A stretch of DNA of 30,736 bases, from positions 1-30,736 of the forward strand of contig CAJVCM010000077.1 of NCBI GenBank assembly GCA_910595815.1, written 5' to 3'. The stretch is from Candidatus Thioglobus plumae (GTDB lineage: Bacteria; Pseudomonadota; Gammaproteobacteria; PS1; Pseudothioglobaceae). A program made the translations under genes and the position numbers. Position 1 is the first letter of the stretch. Each line of letters opens with the position of its first letter. Below, one piece after another: positions 23,422 to 30,350 of the stretch. The notes beneath the pieces are model-generated. The model searched no databases, was not told the DNA's origin, and was given only the letters and a program-made list of their open reading frames with translations.

Positions 23422-24195
23422 TTATTTGTCCTTGCCTAGTGCTTCATCTAATTTTACTGCGTGGTCTTGCTCTTGTTTTAGCGCCCAAGGAGAGATATGA
23501 CGTTTCTTACGTGCATCATCTACCTGGTTACGTGTCGGGCTAAAGAATATACCCGGCACATGCAATAATTTTGAAATTGGGAAAATTGCCATGAGGACGA
23601 ATACCAAGAAAAGATGGACTAGGAAATGAATTTCAGTCGGTAAGTCTGCCCAATTAAAGGTAATTAAACCTGAAGCAAATTCTTTAACCATGATCACATC
23701 AGTGTGATTACTAGTAAAAGTCATGACCGCACCACTAATGCCAATAATTAGTAGCATAATCAACATCAAGTAATCTGATGGCGCTGAGATGTAACGAATA
23801 CGTTCAACGAAAATACGACGACCCATTAAACCAATTAGGCCAATCACCATGGCAAAGGCTGCGTATTTAAAGGGCTGAACCAATAAAAATATTTCAGGTA
23901 AATCACCTGGCCAGAAATAGCGTGCATGACGAACTAGAACTAGTAATAAACCAACATGGAATAACCAGCCAAATAGCCAGGTCCACTTGTTAGCTTTAAA
24001 TAAACTTTCAAATAAGACAACTTCGCGTGCCATGCGCATAACCACACCTGTTTGTGTTAATGGAGTTGGTGCAGTCGGAATTTTAAGAGGAGCGGGAGTA
24101 ACCGTATATTGGTAAATTTTTCTCGCCATTCCAATTAGGAAGACAGCTAAAGATAAATAAAATAAAGCCGTAAAAATAGTGCTTATTGCAGACAT
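23422..24195 (-). CDS. dsrM: DsrM, NarI-like haem b membrane subunit of DsrMKJOP
   Basis: DsrM is the b-type cytochrome subunit that exchanges electrons with the quinone pool and with DsrK. I start it at the ATG at 24195 (257 residues), preceded by a clear GAGAGGAAT ribosome site; the frame is open for 12 more codons upstream, but these overlap the terminator region. About six helices are predicted. Histidines in helices suited to haem b ligation include WLFHVGLLLVLVRHARYF and EIHFLVHLFLVFVLM, followed by SKLLHVPGIFFSPTRNQVDD, typical of the NarI/HdrE/DsrM family. It is separated from dsrC by an intrinsic-terminator-like hairpin. Confidence 0.94.
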   Translation of the reverse strand: MSAISTIFTALFYLSLAVFLIGMARKIYQYTVTPAPLKIPTAPTPLTQTGVVMRMAREVVLFESLFKANKWTWLFGWLFHVGLLLVLVRHARYFWPGDLPEIFLLVQPFKYAAFAMVIGLIGLMGRRIFVERIRYISAPSDYLMLIMLLIIGISGAVMTFTSNHTDVIMVKEFASGLITFNWADLPTEIHFLVHLFLVFVLMAIFPISKLLHVPGIFFSPTRNQVDDARKKRHISPWALKQEQDHAVKLDEALGKDK

Positions 24196-24220
24196 ATTCC
24201 TCTCAAAATAAATATAATGT

Positions 24221-24248
24221 AAAAAAAACACCCGACAATGCAGGTGCT
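24221..24248 (-). terminator. Intrinsic terminator/attenuator between dsrC and dsrM
   Basis: On the minus strand, 18 bases after the dsrC stop, AGCACCTG-CATTGT-CGGGTGTT forms an 8-pair stem (two G-U pairs) with a 6-base loop, followed directly by a run of eight T. This has the full form of a rho-independent terminator inside the dsr operon. The dsrM ribosome site and ATG lie 25 bases beyond it. A TTGTCG-N16-TATATT pair (24238-24233 and 24216-24211) could restart transcription but would leave a very short leader. Confidence 0.75.
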
Positions 24249-24265
24249 CTTAGTGCTTGTATTGT

Positions 24266-24610
24266 TTAGATACAACCTGTAGGCTTTGGAAGGCCGGCGA
24301 ACTTACAACCTTGCTTACCAGGACCATAAGGGAATAAAGTATAAAGATACTTAGAGCTGCCTTTATCTTTACCAAGTTTTTTACCAACTGCTTTTGTCAA
24401 TACGCGTACTGCTGGTGCAATTTGGTACTCTTCAAAATAATCACGTAAAAGATTAAGAACATCCCAACGTTCGTGAAATAGATCAGCATTTTCGTCTGCT
24501 AAGTCAATATCATCACCTTTCGCCATCTCAACAGCAATCTCTTTTGTCCAATCTTTAAGATTTACTAAGAAACCTTCTTCATCTACTTCTGCGCCTAAAA
24601 TATCAGCCAT
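24266..24610 (-). CDS. dsrC: DsrC, sulfur-carrier protein and DsrAB partner
   Basis: DsrC carries persulfide sulfur to DsrAB and cycles through DsrMKJOP. The 114-residue protein has the conserved blocks DEEGFLVNLKDWTKEIAVEMA, HERWDVLNLLRDYFEEYQ, PAVRVLTKAVGKKLG, and the flexible C-terminal arm GCKFAGLPKPTGCI. Both functional cysteines are present: Cys113 (penultimate) and Cys102, eleven residues before it. The pair marks true DsrC rather than the one-cysteine TusE. The ATG is preceded by AGGAG. A weak TATATA (24622-24627) just upstream could be a secondary -10 box, as known for dsrC in A. vinosum, but no good -35 is seen. Confidence 0.98.
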   Translation of the reverse strand: MADILGAEVDEEGFLVNLKDWTKEIAVEMAKGDDIDLADENADLFHERWDVLNLLRDYFEEYQIAPAVRVLTKAVGKKLGKDKGSSKYLYTLFPYGPGKQGCKFAGLPKPTGCI

Positions 24611-24636
24611 CGTCTTACTCCTATATATAAATTACG

Positions 24637-24933
24637 TTAAACCCAAGAAACCGCAGTTCCATGTTCAACAACTAAATCAACAAACCCTGCATAATCAACT
24701 AATTTGATATTATCTGCAACTTTTGATGAAATTCCTCTCGCATCAACATCACCTTGCAATGCGTAGACTCTGCCTTGAGTGGCAAGATCAGCAAGCATTG
24801 ATGAGTTGGCGTTTTTCGCAGCACTAATTACACCGTCTTCAATCAATAAGATAACACTTGTGTCATCAATTGTATTTAAACAAGACTGTAATGAATTACG
24901 CTCGAAAGATGATTTATTTACTGTATGTAACAT
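24637..24933 (-). CDS. dsrH: DsrH, subunit of the DsrEFH sulfurtransferase
   Basis: DsrH is the TusB-like subunit of the cytoplasmic DsrE2F2H2 hexamer that transfers sulfur to DsrC. I use the ATG at 24933 (98 residues), preceded at ideal spacing by GGGAGG; a TTG two codons upstream is less likely. The protein begins MLHTVNKSSFERNSLQSCL, with Cys18 corresponding to the conserved DsrH cysteine (Cys20 in A. vinosum), and ends GTAVSWV, the usual TusB/DsrH C-terminus with its Trp. It is 12 bases after dsrF and 26 bases before dsrC. Confidence 0.94.
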   Translation of the reverse strand: MLHTVNKSSFERNSLQSCLNTIDDTSVILLIEDGVISAAKNANSSMLADLATQGRVYALQGDVDARGISSKVADNIKLVDYAGFVDLVVEHGTAVSWV

Positions 24934-24945
24934 AGTCAACCTCCC

Positions 24946-25350
24946 TTAAAAACTTAAACATACGTCTTGTTCAGACATAATTTTAGTAAGCTCAGCATTT
25001 GAAACAATTTTGACACTTGGTTTTTCTTCCCAATCATCATCTTCATCTTCATACACTAAAGGCATTAGATCGTCAGCGGTTAAGCCTCTCTCTTCTAAAG
25101 ATTCAGCTGAAACATACAATTTGTTAATATCGTAATCACCTAAAGCATGGAACGTTTTAGAAAAGTTTTTCATGCCAATACCATCAGTATTTTGGCCTTC
25201 AACGATTTGGTAAACACCATCATCGATAAAAGCTAAAGATACGTCTTGATCAAAAGCAGCAGCAATTAATACCACTTCCAATGACTCGATTGCATATGCT
25301 GTACCGTAAGAAGCCTTACGATTTAAATACATAAATTTCTTTATTGCCAT
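24946..25350 (-). CDS. dsrF: DsrF, subunit of the DsrEFH sulfurtransferase
   Basis: DsrF is the TusC-like subunit of the DsrEFH hexamer. I start it at the ATG at 25350 (134 residues), which follows a GGAGACTAAG ribosome site and the dsrE stop by one base; the frame is open 4 codons upstream into dsrE. The DsrE-fold blocks are KKFMYLNRKASYGTAYAIES, VVLIAAAFDQDVSLAFIDDG and SKTFHALGDYDINKLYVSAE. It lacks the active cysteine of DsrE, as is normal for DsrF; its only Cys is near the C-terminus (Cys131). Confidence 0.94.
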   Translation of the reverse strand: MAIKKFMYLNRKASYGTAYAIESLEVVLIAAAFDQDVSLAFIDDGVYQIVEGQNTDGIGMKNFSKTFHALGDYDINKLYVSAESLEERGLTADDLMPLVYEDEDDDWEEKPSVKIVSNAELTKIMSEQDVCLSF

Positions 25351-25351
25351 C

Positions 25352-25753
25352 TTAGTCTCCAAATACCACTAAACGATCTGACTGAATACCGGCTTCGATC
25401 AATTGACCTAAACCCGAAATCCGGAACGCTGGATGAATATTATTACCTTCAATACCATTCTTCTTTGCTTCAGACTCGTCAAGCATACCGCGACGAAGTG
25501 CTGCTGCAATACAAACGACAAGCTCAGGCTCACCATCGGCGTTTTTAATATCTAACTCAGCCCATTGGTTTACAACGTTACGATCGTCTTGTGGTGGCAT
25601 AGTAAAGCGTGTTGCGTTATTAACACCATCATGATAGAAGAACACACGAAAGATTTCATGGCCTGCTGCTATCGCCGCTTTGGCAAATTGGTACGCTGAA
25701 TCAGACGCTTGGTGCTGATACGGACCCTCGTTAATTTGAATAGAAAATTTCAT
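25352..25753 (-). CDS. dsrE: DsrE, active subunit of the DsrEFH sulfurtransferase
   Basis: DsrE is the TusD-like subunit that holds the transferred sulfane sulfur. The 133-residue protein begins MKFSIQINEGPYQHQASDSA and carries the single conserved cysteine in ELVVCIAAALRRGM (Cys81, equivalent to Cys78 of A. vinosum). FRVFFYHDGVNNATRF and LGQLIEAGIQSDRLVVFGD are typical. Presence of DsrEFH next to DsrAB is a marker of sulfur oxidisers and is absent from sulfate reducers. It lies 11 bases after dsrB. Confidence 0.96.
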   Translation of the reverse strand: MKFSIQINEGPYQHQASDSAYQFAKAAIAAGHEIFRVFFYHDGVNNATRFTMPPQDDRNVVNQWAELDIKNADGEPELVVCIAAALRRGMLDESEAKKNGIEGNNIHPAFRISGLGQLIEAGIQSDRLVVFGD

Positions 25754-25764
25754 TTAACTAACCT

Positions 25765-26838
25765 TTAGAAACGAATATAAGCAGATGAATTCAACTGGTG
25801 ACGTGTACCTTTCCAGTCAGAAACATGGAATTTAGTAAACGGTAGTCCAGTCTTTTCAAAGAATGCTGGCCAACCAATACGCTCAACCCACTCACCAACT
25901 CTTTCCCAGTCGCGAGCATCACCTTTGTATACTTCTAAAATTTTCTTAACAACAGCACCAACTTCCGGCCATCTCGGCGGGTTGTTTGGTAGGCCTGCTG
26001 CAACAAGCTTCTGGAATGAAGGCTTAGAACGTGCATTAGAGTGCTTACCACCGATCCAAATAGCGATCTTTGAATGTTCAGGATCGTTAATTTGCATTGG
26101 AGGACATGGTGGGAAACATGCACCACAACAGATACATTTCTTCTCATCAACTTCTAATGTTGGCTTGCCGTTAACCATTGCAGGACGAATCGCCGCTACT
26201 GGACAACGTGCTACAACCGTCGGACGCTCACATACGTTAGCAACAAGATCATGGTTGATCTTAGGTGGCTTAGTATGCTGAATGTTAATCGCGATATCAC
26301 CGTGACCACCACAGTTAATCTGACAACATGAAGTTGTCATGTGTACGCGGTTAGGCATTTCTTCTTTTTGGAATTCTTCGTATATATCATCCATCAGTGC
26401 TTTTACAACACCGGATGCATCTGTACCTGGAATATCACAATGTAACCAACCTTGAGTGTGTGAAATCATTGACACTGTTGGGCCTGTACCGCCAACTGGG
26501 AAACCAGCGTCTTGTAAAGCTTTAATTAATGGTTCAACTTTAGATTCTGCATCCACCATAAATTCAATGTTTGAACGAATGGTAAAACGCATGAAACCGT
26601 CGCCAAATTCATCAGAGATATCACATAATTTTTTAATTGTGTAGACATCCATTTGTCTCTGTGTACCAGCACGAACAGTCCAAATTTCTTCATCATGCTT
26701 TGAAGTGTGGTGTAATACACCTGGACGTGGACGATCATGATAAGCCCATTGGCCGTAGTTACGACGCATTGTTGGGTGCATGTATTGGATAGGGTCTGGA
26801 CAGCCAGATTCGATAGGCATTCTTGGTGCTTCAGCCAT
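25765..26838 (-). CDS. dsrB: DsrB, sulfite reductase beta subunit (oxidative type)
   Basis: DsrB carries the catalytically active sirohaem-Fe4S4 centre of the alpha2beta2 enzyme. In the 357-residue protein the cluster ligands Cys134, Cys171, Cys172 and Cys176 have the same spacing (37, 1, 4) as in structurally known DsrB, within WLHCDIPG and TTSCCQINCGGHGD. An inserted ferredoxin domain has CPVAAIRP (Cys212) and CICCGACFPPCPPMQI (235-245). The ATG at 26838 has a good AGGAG site. A strong hairpin lies in the 78-base gap after dsrA. The oxidative type is inferred from the surrounding dsrEFH and dsrL, not from a tree. Confidence 0.98.
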   Translation of the reverse strand: MAEAPRMPIESGCPDPIQYMHPTMRRNYGQWAYHDRPRPGVLHHTSKHDEEIWTVRAGTQRQMDVYTIKKLCDISDEFGDGFMRFTIRSNIEFMVDAESKVEPLIKALQDAGFPVGGTGPTVSMISHTQGWLHCDIPGTDASGVVKALMDDIYEEFQKEEMPNRVHMTTSCCQINCGGHGDIAINIQHTKPPKINHDLVANVCERPTVVARCPVAAIRPAMVNGKPTLEVDEKKCICCGACFPPCPPMQINDPEHSKIAIWIGGKHSNARSKPSFQKLVAAGLPNNPPRWPEVGAVVKKILEVYKGDARDWERVGEWVERIGWPAFFEKTGLPFTKFHVSDWKGTRHQLNSSAYIRF

Positions 26839-26863
26839 AGTATTTCTCCTAATATATAGTATT

Positions 26864-26886
26864 GGACGAAGAGGATCTCTCCGCCC
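26864..26886 (-). other. Strong hairpin in the dsrA-dsrB intercistronic region
   Basis: On the minus strand, GGGCGGAGAG (26886-26877) pairs fully with CTCTTCGTCC (26873-26864) around a three-base ATC loop, giving ten pairs with two G-U. There is no U-run after it, so it is not a terminator. It lies 31 bases after dsrA and 25 bases before dsrB. A role in mRNA stability or in setting the dsrA:dsrB ratio is plausible. Confidence 0.6.
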
Positions 26887-26916
26887 TAAAAATTGTTATT
26901 TAAATTACAGTGTGTG

Positions 26917-28224
26917 TTACGCGTTTGCTTCGGCTTTGTTCTCGAACCACTTAACCGCTTCTTCGTCCCACTTGTCCATACGTACGTATGACATGTAACG
27001 TGGTGAATCAACCATGTTAGGATTAACGTCTAAGCCAATGCCTTCCATAAAGTTCACAATACCGATACGCTCGATCATTTCACCTGTGCGCTCATGCTCT
27101 AATGCATTTTCAGCAAAAAAGTCAATTACTTCACCCGCTAATTCTTCGATTGCTTCGTAGTCGTCTTCTGACTCAAGCTTCATAAATGGAACAACAACCG
27201 TACCGAATAAGTCACCGATCTTTAATGTACGCTTACCACCCATACAAATTGTTACACCTTTGTCATCACCTGTTGCTAAGATAGCTTCAGTAGGCATGTC
27301 TTTTGTGATGTACTTATGCGTCAATGGTGAAGTTACATTTAAACAATGCATACATTTAACACAGTTTTTGTTGTCGATTGTTAATGAAGTGTCGCTTTCA
27401 ACTTTCATACATTGCGTAGGGCAACGAGAAGTAATATTGTCAACAACGTAATCCATACCTTTGTCTGCAACCATTGCTTTCCATAAGTCTTGGTTGATTT
27501 TAATATCATCTCTCCAAGTACCAATCGTTGCAAAGTCTGAACGTTCAATTGAGTTCATACAGTCGTTAGCACAACCTGAAACCTTAAATTTCATTTTGTA
27601 TGGTAATGCTGGACGATGCATATCATCTAGGAATGCGTTTACTAATGTACGTAATGCTGCTGATTCGTTTGTGTTTGACATTTCACAACGTGCTGCGCCA
27701 ACACATGACATACCCGTACGTACTGCAGGACCTGCACCACCCATATCAAAACCAATCTCGTTAAGCTCGTTGAAAATAGTTTGTGTTGTTTCTTCAGTTG
27801 CGCCTTGAAACATAATGTCGCCAGACTGACCGTGGAATGCAATCAAACCAGAACCGCCGTTATCAACAAATGTATCACACATGTTTCTCAAAAGATCTGA
27901 TGTGTAGTGCATGCCTGCTGGTGGTTGAATTCTTAATGTATGGAACTCAGATGCATCTTTAAATTTATAGTCGCCGTTTTCATCTTTAAGCTCATTGAAA
28001 CGTGGAATTACACCACCACCATAACCGATAACACCAACGGTGCCACCTTTCCAGTAACCTTTTTTAGTTACGTATGATGTTTCTAATGTTGCCAAAACGT
28101 CGCGCACCATGCTAGCACCTGCGTGATCATCTTGTGCTAATCTTTTAAGGCCTGTTACAAACGAAGGCCATGGACCATTTTCCAACTCATCGAGGTTGGG
28201 GGTGTTATATAGCTCTTTTGCCAT
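26917..28224 (-). CDS. dsrA: DsrA, sulfite reductase alpha subunit (oxidative type)
   Basis: DsrA is the alpha subunit of cytoplasmic dissimilatory sulfite reductase, used here in the oxidising direction. The 435-residue protein has the sirohaem-cluster motif C-X5-C (CVGAARC, 174-180) and C-X3-C (CANDC, 218-222), followed by a ferredoxin domain with RCPTQC (268-272) and CVKCMHCLN (288-294). The start YNTPNLDELENGPWPSFVTG and the WKGGTVGVIGYGGGVIPR region are typical. The ATG at 28224 follows CTGGAGAAATAAA. It is the first gene of the dsr cluster, with a candidate promoter and two palindromes upstream. Confidence 0.98.
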   Translation of the reverse strand: MAKELYNTPNLDELENGPWPSFVTGLKRLAQDDHAGASMVRDVLATLETSYVTKKGYWKGGTVGVIGYGGGVIPRFNELKDENGDYKFKDASEFHTLRIQPPAGMHYTSDLLRNMCDTFVDNGGSGLIAFHGQSGDIMFQGATEETTQTIFNELNEIGFDMGGAGPAVRTGMSCVGAARCEMSNTNESAALRTLVNAFLDDMHRPALPYKMKFKVSGCANDCMNSIERSDFATIGTWRDDIKINQDLWKAMVADKGMDYVVDNITSRCPTQCMKVESDTSLTIDNKNCVKCMHCLNVTSPLTHKYITKDMPTEAILATGDDKGVTICMGGKRTLKIGDLFGTVVVPFMKLESEDDYEAIEELAGEVIDFFAENALEHERTGEMIERIGIVNFMEGIGLDVNPNMVDSPRYMSYVRMDKWDEEAVKWFENKAEANA

Positions 28225-28290
28225 TTTATTTCTCCAGTATATTTAATAAATCTTCTATTTTTAAAAGAAAAGAAGATGTGAACGGGTCAA

Positions 28291-28357
28291 ATTATACTTA
28301 GAATACAAACAATACCACTCTTTATTAGTGGTATTTTTGACTACCCCTTAGGGGGTA
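28291..28357 (-). promoter_or_regulatory. dsr operon promoter region with two palindromes
   Basis: Read on the minus strand from gltD to dsrA: TACCCC-CTAA-GGGGTA (28357-28342), then AATACCACT-N7-AGTGGTATT (28335-28311), then TATAAT (28296-28291), then a leader of about 60 bases to the dsrA ATG. There is no consensus -35 at 17 bases from the TATAAT; the right arm of the second palindrome lies there instead, as expected for an activator-dependent promoter. The first palindrome resembles GC-rich operators of the CsoR/CstR family. The leader also holds an ATCTTCT/AGAAGAT stem (28250-28277). The second palindrome could alternatively end gltD transcription. Confidence 0.55.
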
Positions 28358-28376
28358 TAAGATTAGAAAATCGAAC

Positions 28377-29816
28377 CTAATGATTGGTTAAATATTGATC
28401 AACTTTCTCAGCAACGCCACGGCCTTCATTAATCGCCCATACCACTAATGATTGACCACGACGGCAATCTCCAGCAGTAAACACGCCTTTTTTAGAAGTG
28501 GCATATTCGCCATAAACGGCTTGATAGTTACCACGTGCATCAAGTTCGATATCAGCATCATCACTCAAATAATGCTCTGGCGAGACAAAGCCCATAGATA
28601 ACAACACCAATTGCGTGTCCCAAGTTTTTTCACTGCCTTCAATTTCAATCAGTTGACCATCTTTAAAATCAACATTTACCGTATTAAGGCCTGTGACTTT
28701 ACCCGCATCATCTTTGATGAAAGATTTGGTCATTAAATGATACTGTCTCGGGTCGTCGCCAAATACTTGCGCCGCTTCTGCATGACCGTAATCAACACGA
28801 TAAATCAGTGGCCATAGTGGCCAAGGATTATTATCTGCACGGTCTTGTGGTGGCTTACCCATCAATTCAAAATTAACAATCGATTTAGCGCCTTGGCGTA
28901 GTGCTGTACCAATACAGTCTGTACCAGTATCACCACCACCAATCACAATCACATCTTTACCTTTGGCAGATAAATCAGAACCATCGGCATGGCCAGTGTC
29001 TAATAAACTTTTGGTATTTTTAGATAAATACTCCATTGCCATGTGCACACCATCAGCATCACGATTAGCTACTGGCAAATCACGTGCTTGAGTGGCGCCA
29101 GTCGTAAACACCAAAGCATCAAACTCTTTTTGTAAATCAGCAGTCTTGGTATCTTGACCGACATTAACGTTGGTGATAAATTCAACACCAGAATCTTTAA
29201 GTAAATTAACACGGCGATCTACCACATCTTTACCGAGCTTCATGTTGGGAATACCATACATCAGTAATCCGCCAATACGATCATCACGTTCAAATACAGT
29301 GACGCTATGGCCAATTTTATTAAGCTCGTCTGCCGCTGCTAAACCTGCAGGGCCAGAGCCAATAATAGCGATTTTCTTACCGGTGCGGTACTCCACCATG
29401 TGTGGCTGTATCCAGCCTTCTTCAAAACCACGATCGACAATCGTTTGCTCAATATTTTTAATGGTGACAGCAGGATTATTAATGCCAAGCACGCAAGAGC
29501 CTTCACAAGGTGCCGGACAAACTCGACCGGTAAATTCTGGGAAATTATTAGTCTTGTGTAGGCGAATTAATGCTTCTTGCCACTTGTCGTTATAAACCAA
29601 ATCATTCCATTCAGGAATTAAGTTATCAACTGGGCAACCATTTTCTGATTGGCAAAATGGCACGCCACAATCCATACATCTTGCGCCTTGCTCTTGTAAT
29701 TGTGCAATGTTATGTGTGCCTGTAAAAATTTCACCATAATCTTTAATACGTAGCTCAACTGGGCGATAATCCTCAGTCTTTCTATCAAATTCTTTGAAGC
29801 CAGTTACTTTTCCCAT
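28377..29816 (-). CDS. gltD: Glutamate synthase (NADPH) small subunit
   Basis: GltD oxidises NADPH through FAD and iron-sulfur clusters to feed the glutamate synthase large subunit. I start it at the ATG at 29816 (479 residues) because MGKVTGFKEFDRKTEDYRPV is the standard family N-terminus and the candidate promoter would start transcription after the upstream in-frame ATG at 29846. Visible blocks: ARCMDCGVPFCQSENGCPV, GRVCPAPCEGSCVLGIN, FAD fold IIGSGPAGLAAADELNKIGH, NADPH fold VIGGGDTGTDCIGTALRQG, and FTAGDCRRGQSLVVWAINEG. gltB is not in the window. It is a paralogue of DsrL and lies directly upstream of the dsr promoter region. Confidence 0.95.
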   Translation of the reverse strand: MGKVTGFKEFDRKTEDYRPVELRIKDYGEIFTGTHNIAQLQEQGARCMDCGVPFCQSENGCPVDNLIPEWNDLVYNDKWQEALIRLHKTNNFPEFTGRVCPAPCEGSCVLGINNPAVTIKNIEQTIVDRGFEEGWIQPHMVEYRTGKKIAIIGSGPAGLAAADELNKIGHSVTVFERDDRIGGLLMYGIPNMKLGKDVVDRRVNLLKDSGVEFITNVNVGQDTKTADLQKEFDALVFTTGATQARDLPVANRDADGVHMAMEYLSKNTKSLLDTGHADGSDLSAKGKDVIVIGGGDTGTDCIGTALRQGAKSIVNFELMGKPPQDRADNNPWPLWPLIYRVDYGHAEAAQVFGDDPRQYHLMTKSFIKDDAGKVTGLNTVNVDFKDGQLIEIEGSEKTWDTQLVLLSMGFVSPEHYLSDDADIELDARGNYQAVYGEYATSKKGVFTAGDCRRGQSLVVWAINEGRGVAEKVDQYLTNH

Positions 29817-29847
29817 CACTCTCAAACACTTAAAACTAAAGCGCATA

Positions 29848-29877
29848 ATTATGCCATAGATTTGCCTTGTTTAGCAA
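29848..29877 (-). promoter_or_regulatory. gltD promoter
   Basis: On the minus strand TTGCTA (29877-29872) and CATAAT (29853-29848) are 18 bases apart; transcription would begin near 29841, about 25 bases before the ATG at 29816. The -35 box shares a base with the divergent rplS -35. Confidence 0.55.
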
Positions 29878-29895
29878 TCAGAATGACTGTATAAT
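29867..29895 (+). promoter_or_regulatory. rplS promoter
   Basis: TTGTTT (29867-29872) and a perfect TATAAT (29890-29895) are separated by 17 bases. The leader to the rplS ATG is about 32 bases and includes an AGGA ribosome site (TATAGGAAGC). Confidence 0.7.
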
Positions 29896-29934
29896 TGCCC
29901 CTTTTTACAGAACTAACCTATAGGAAGCACTCTC

Positions 29935-30285
29935 ATGAATTTAATTGATCAAATTGAGAACGAACAAATAAGATCAGATATCCCTGAATTTTCATCAGGT
30001 GATACCATTGTTGTACAAGTTAAAGTGCGTGAGGGTGACCGTGAAAGACTACAGGCATTCGAAGGTGTTGTTATCGCTAAGAAAAATCGTGGTATCGGCT
30101 CAGCATTTACCGTGAGAAAGATCTCTCATGGCGAAGGCGTTGAAAGAGTTTTCCAAACACACTCAAAAATGATTGATTCAGTAGAAGTTAAGCGTCGCGG
30201 TAAAGTTCGTCAAGCGAAGTTGTATTACCTTCGTGAATTAACGGGTAAAGCTGCAAGAATTAAAGAAAAATTAGCTAAAAGATAA
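29935..30285 (+). CDS. rplS: 50S ribosomal protein L19
   Basis: L19 sits at the 30S-50S interface of the ribosome. The 116-residue protein is the usual length, with MNLIDQIENEQIRSDIPEF, FSSGDT-type KOW-like region (VQVKVREGDRERLQAFEGVV), IAKKNRGIGSAFTVRKISHG, GEGVERVFQTHS and the basic C-terminus VKRRGKVRQAKLYYLRELTG. In many gammaproteobacteria it ends an rpsP-rimM-trmD-rplS operon; here it stands alone with its own promoter, a divergent gltD upstream and a strong terminator downstream. Confidence 0.98.
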   Translation: MNLIDQIENEQIRSDIPEFSSGDTIVVQVKVREGDRERLQAFEGVVIAKKNRGIGSAFTVRKISHGEGVERVFQTHSKMIDSVEVKRRGKVRQAKLYYLRELTGKAARIKEKLAKR

Positions 30286-30303
30286 GCGTTATATTTTTCC
30301 AAT

Positions 30304-30332
30304 AAAAATGCCGGTCTTTACCGGCATTTTTT
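30304..30332 (+). terminator. Intrinsic terminator after rplS
   Basis: ATGCCGGT-CTTT-ACCGGCAT forms a perfect 8-pair stem with a 4-base loop, preceded by an A-run and followed by T6 (30327-30332). It begins 19 bases after the rplS stop. Confidence 0.92.
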
Positions 30333-30350
30333 ATGCCATAATTTCAAACT

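Noticed and set aside
24196..24231. Longer DsrM start
   Set aside because: The extra codons cover the terminator U-run, and the GAGAGGA site points to the ATG at 24195.
24266..24610. TusE instead of DsrC
   Set aside because: Both C-terminal cysteines (102 and 113) are present and the gene lies within dsr; TusE has only one.
15706..28224. dsr cluster as a recently acquired island
   Set aside because: No integrase, transposase, flanking repeat or clear change in base composition is seen at its borders; the nearest tRNA is more than 5 kb away.
29817..29846. Earlier in-frame ATG of gltD
   Set aside because: It lies at or before the predicted transcription start and adds residues absent from the family.
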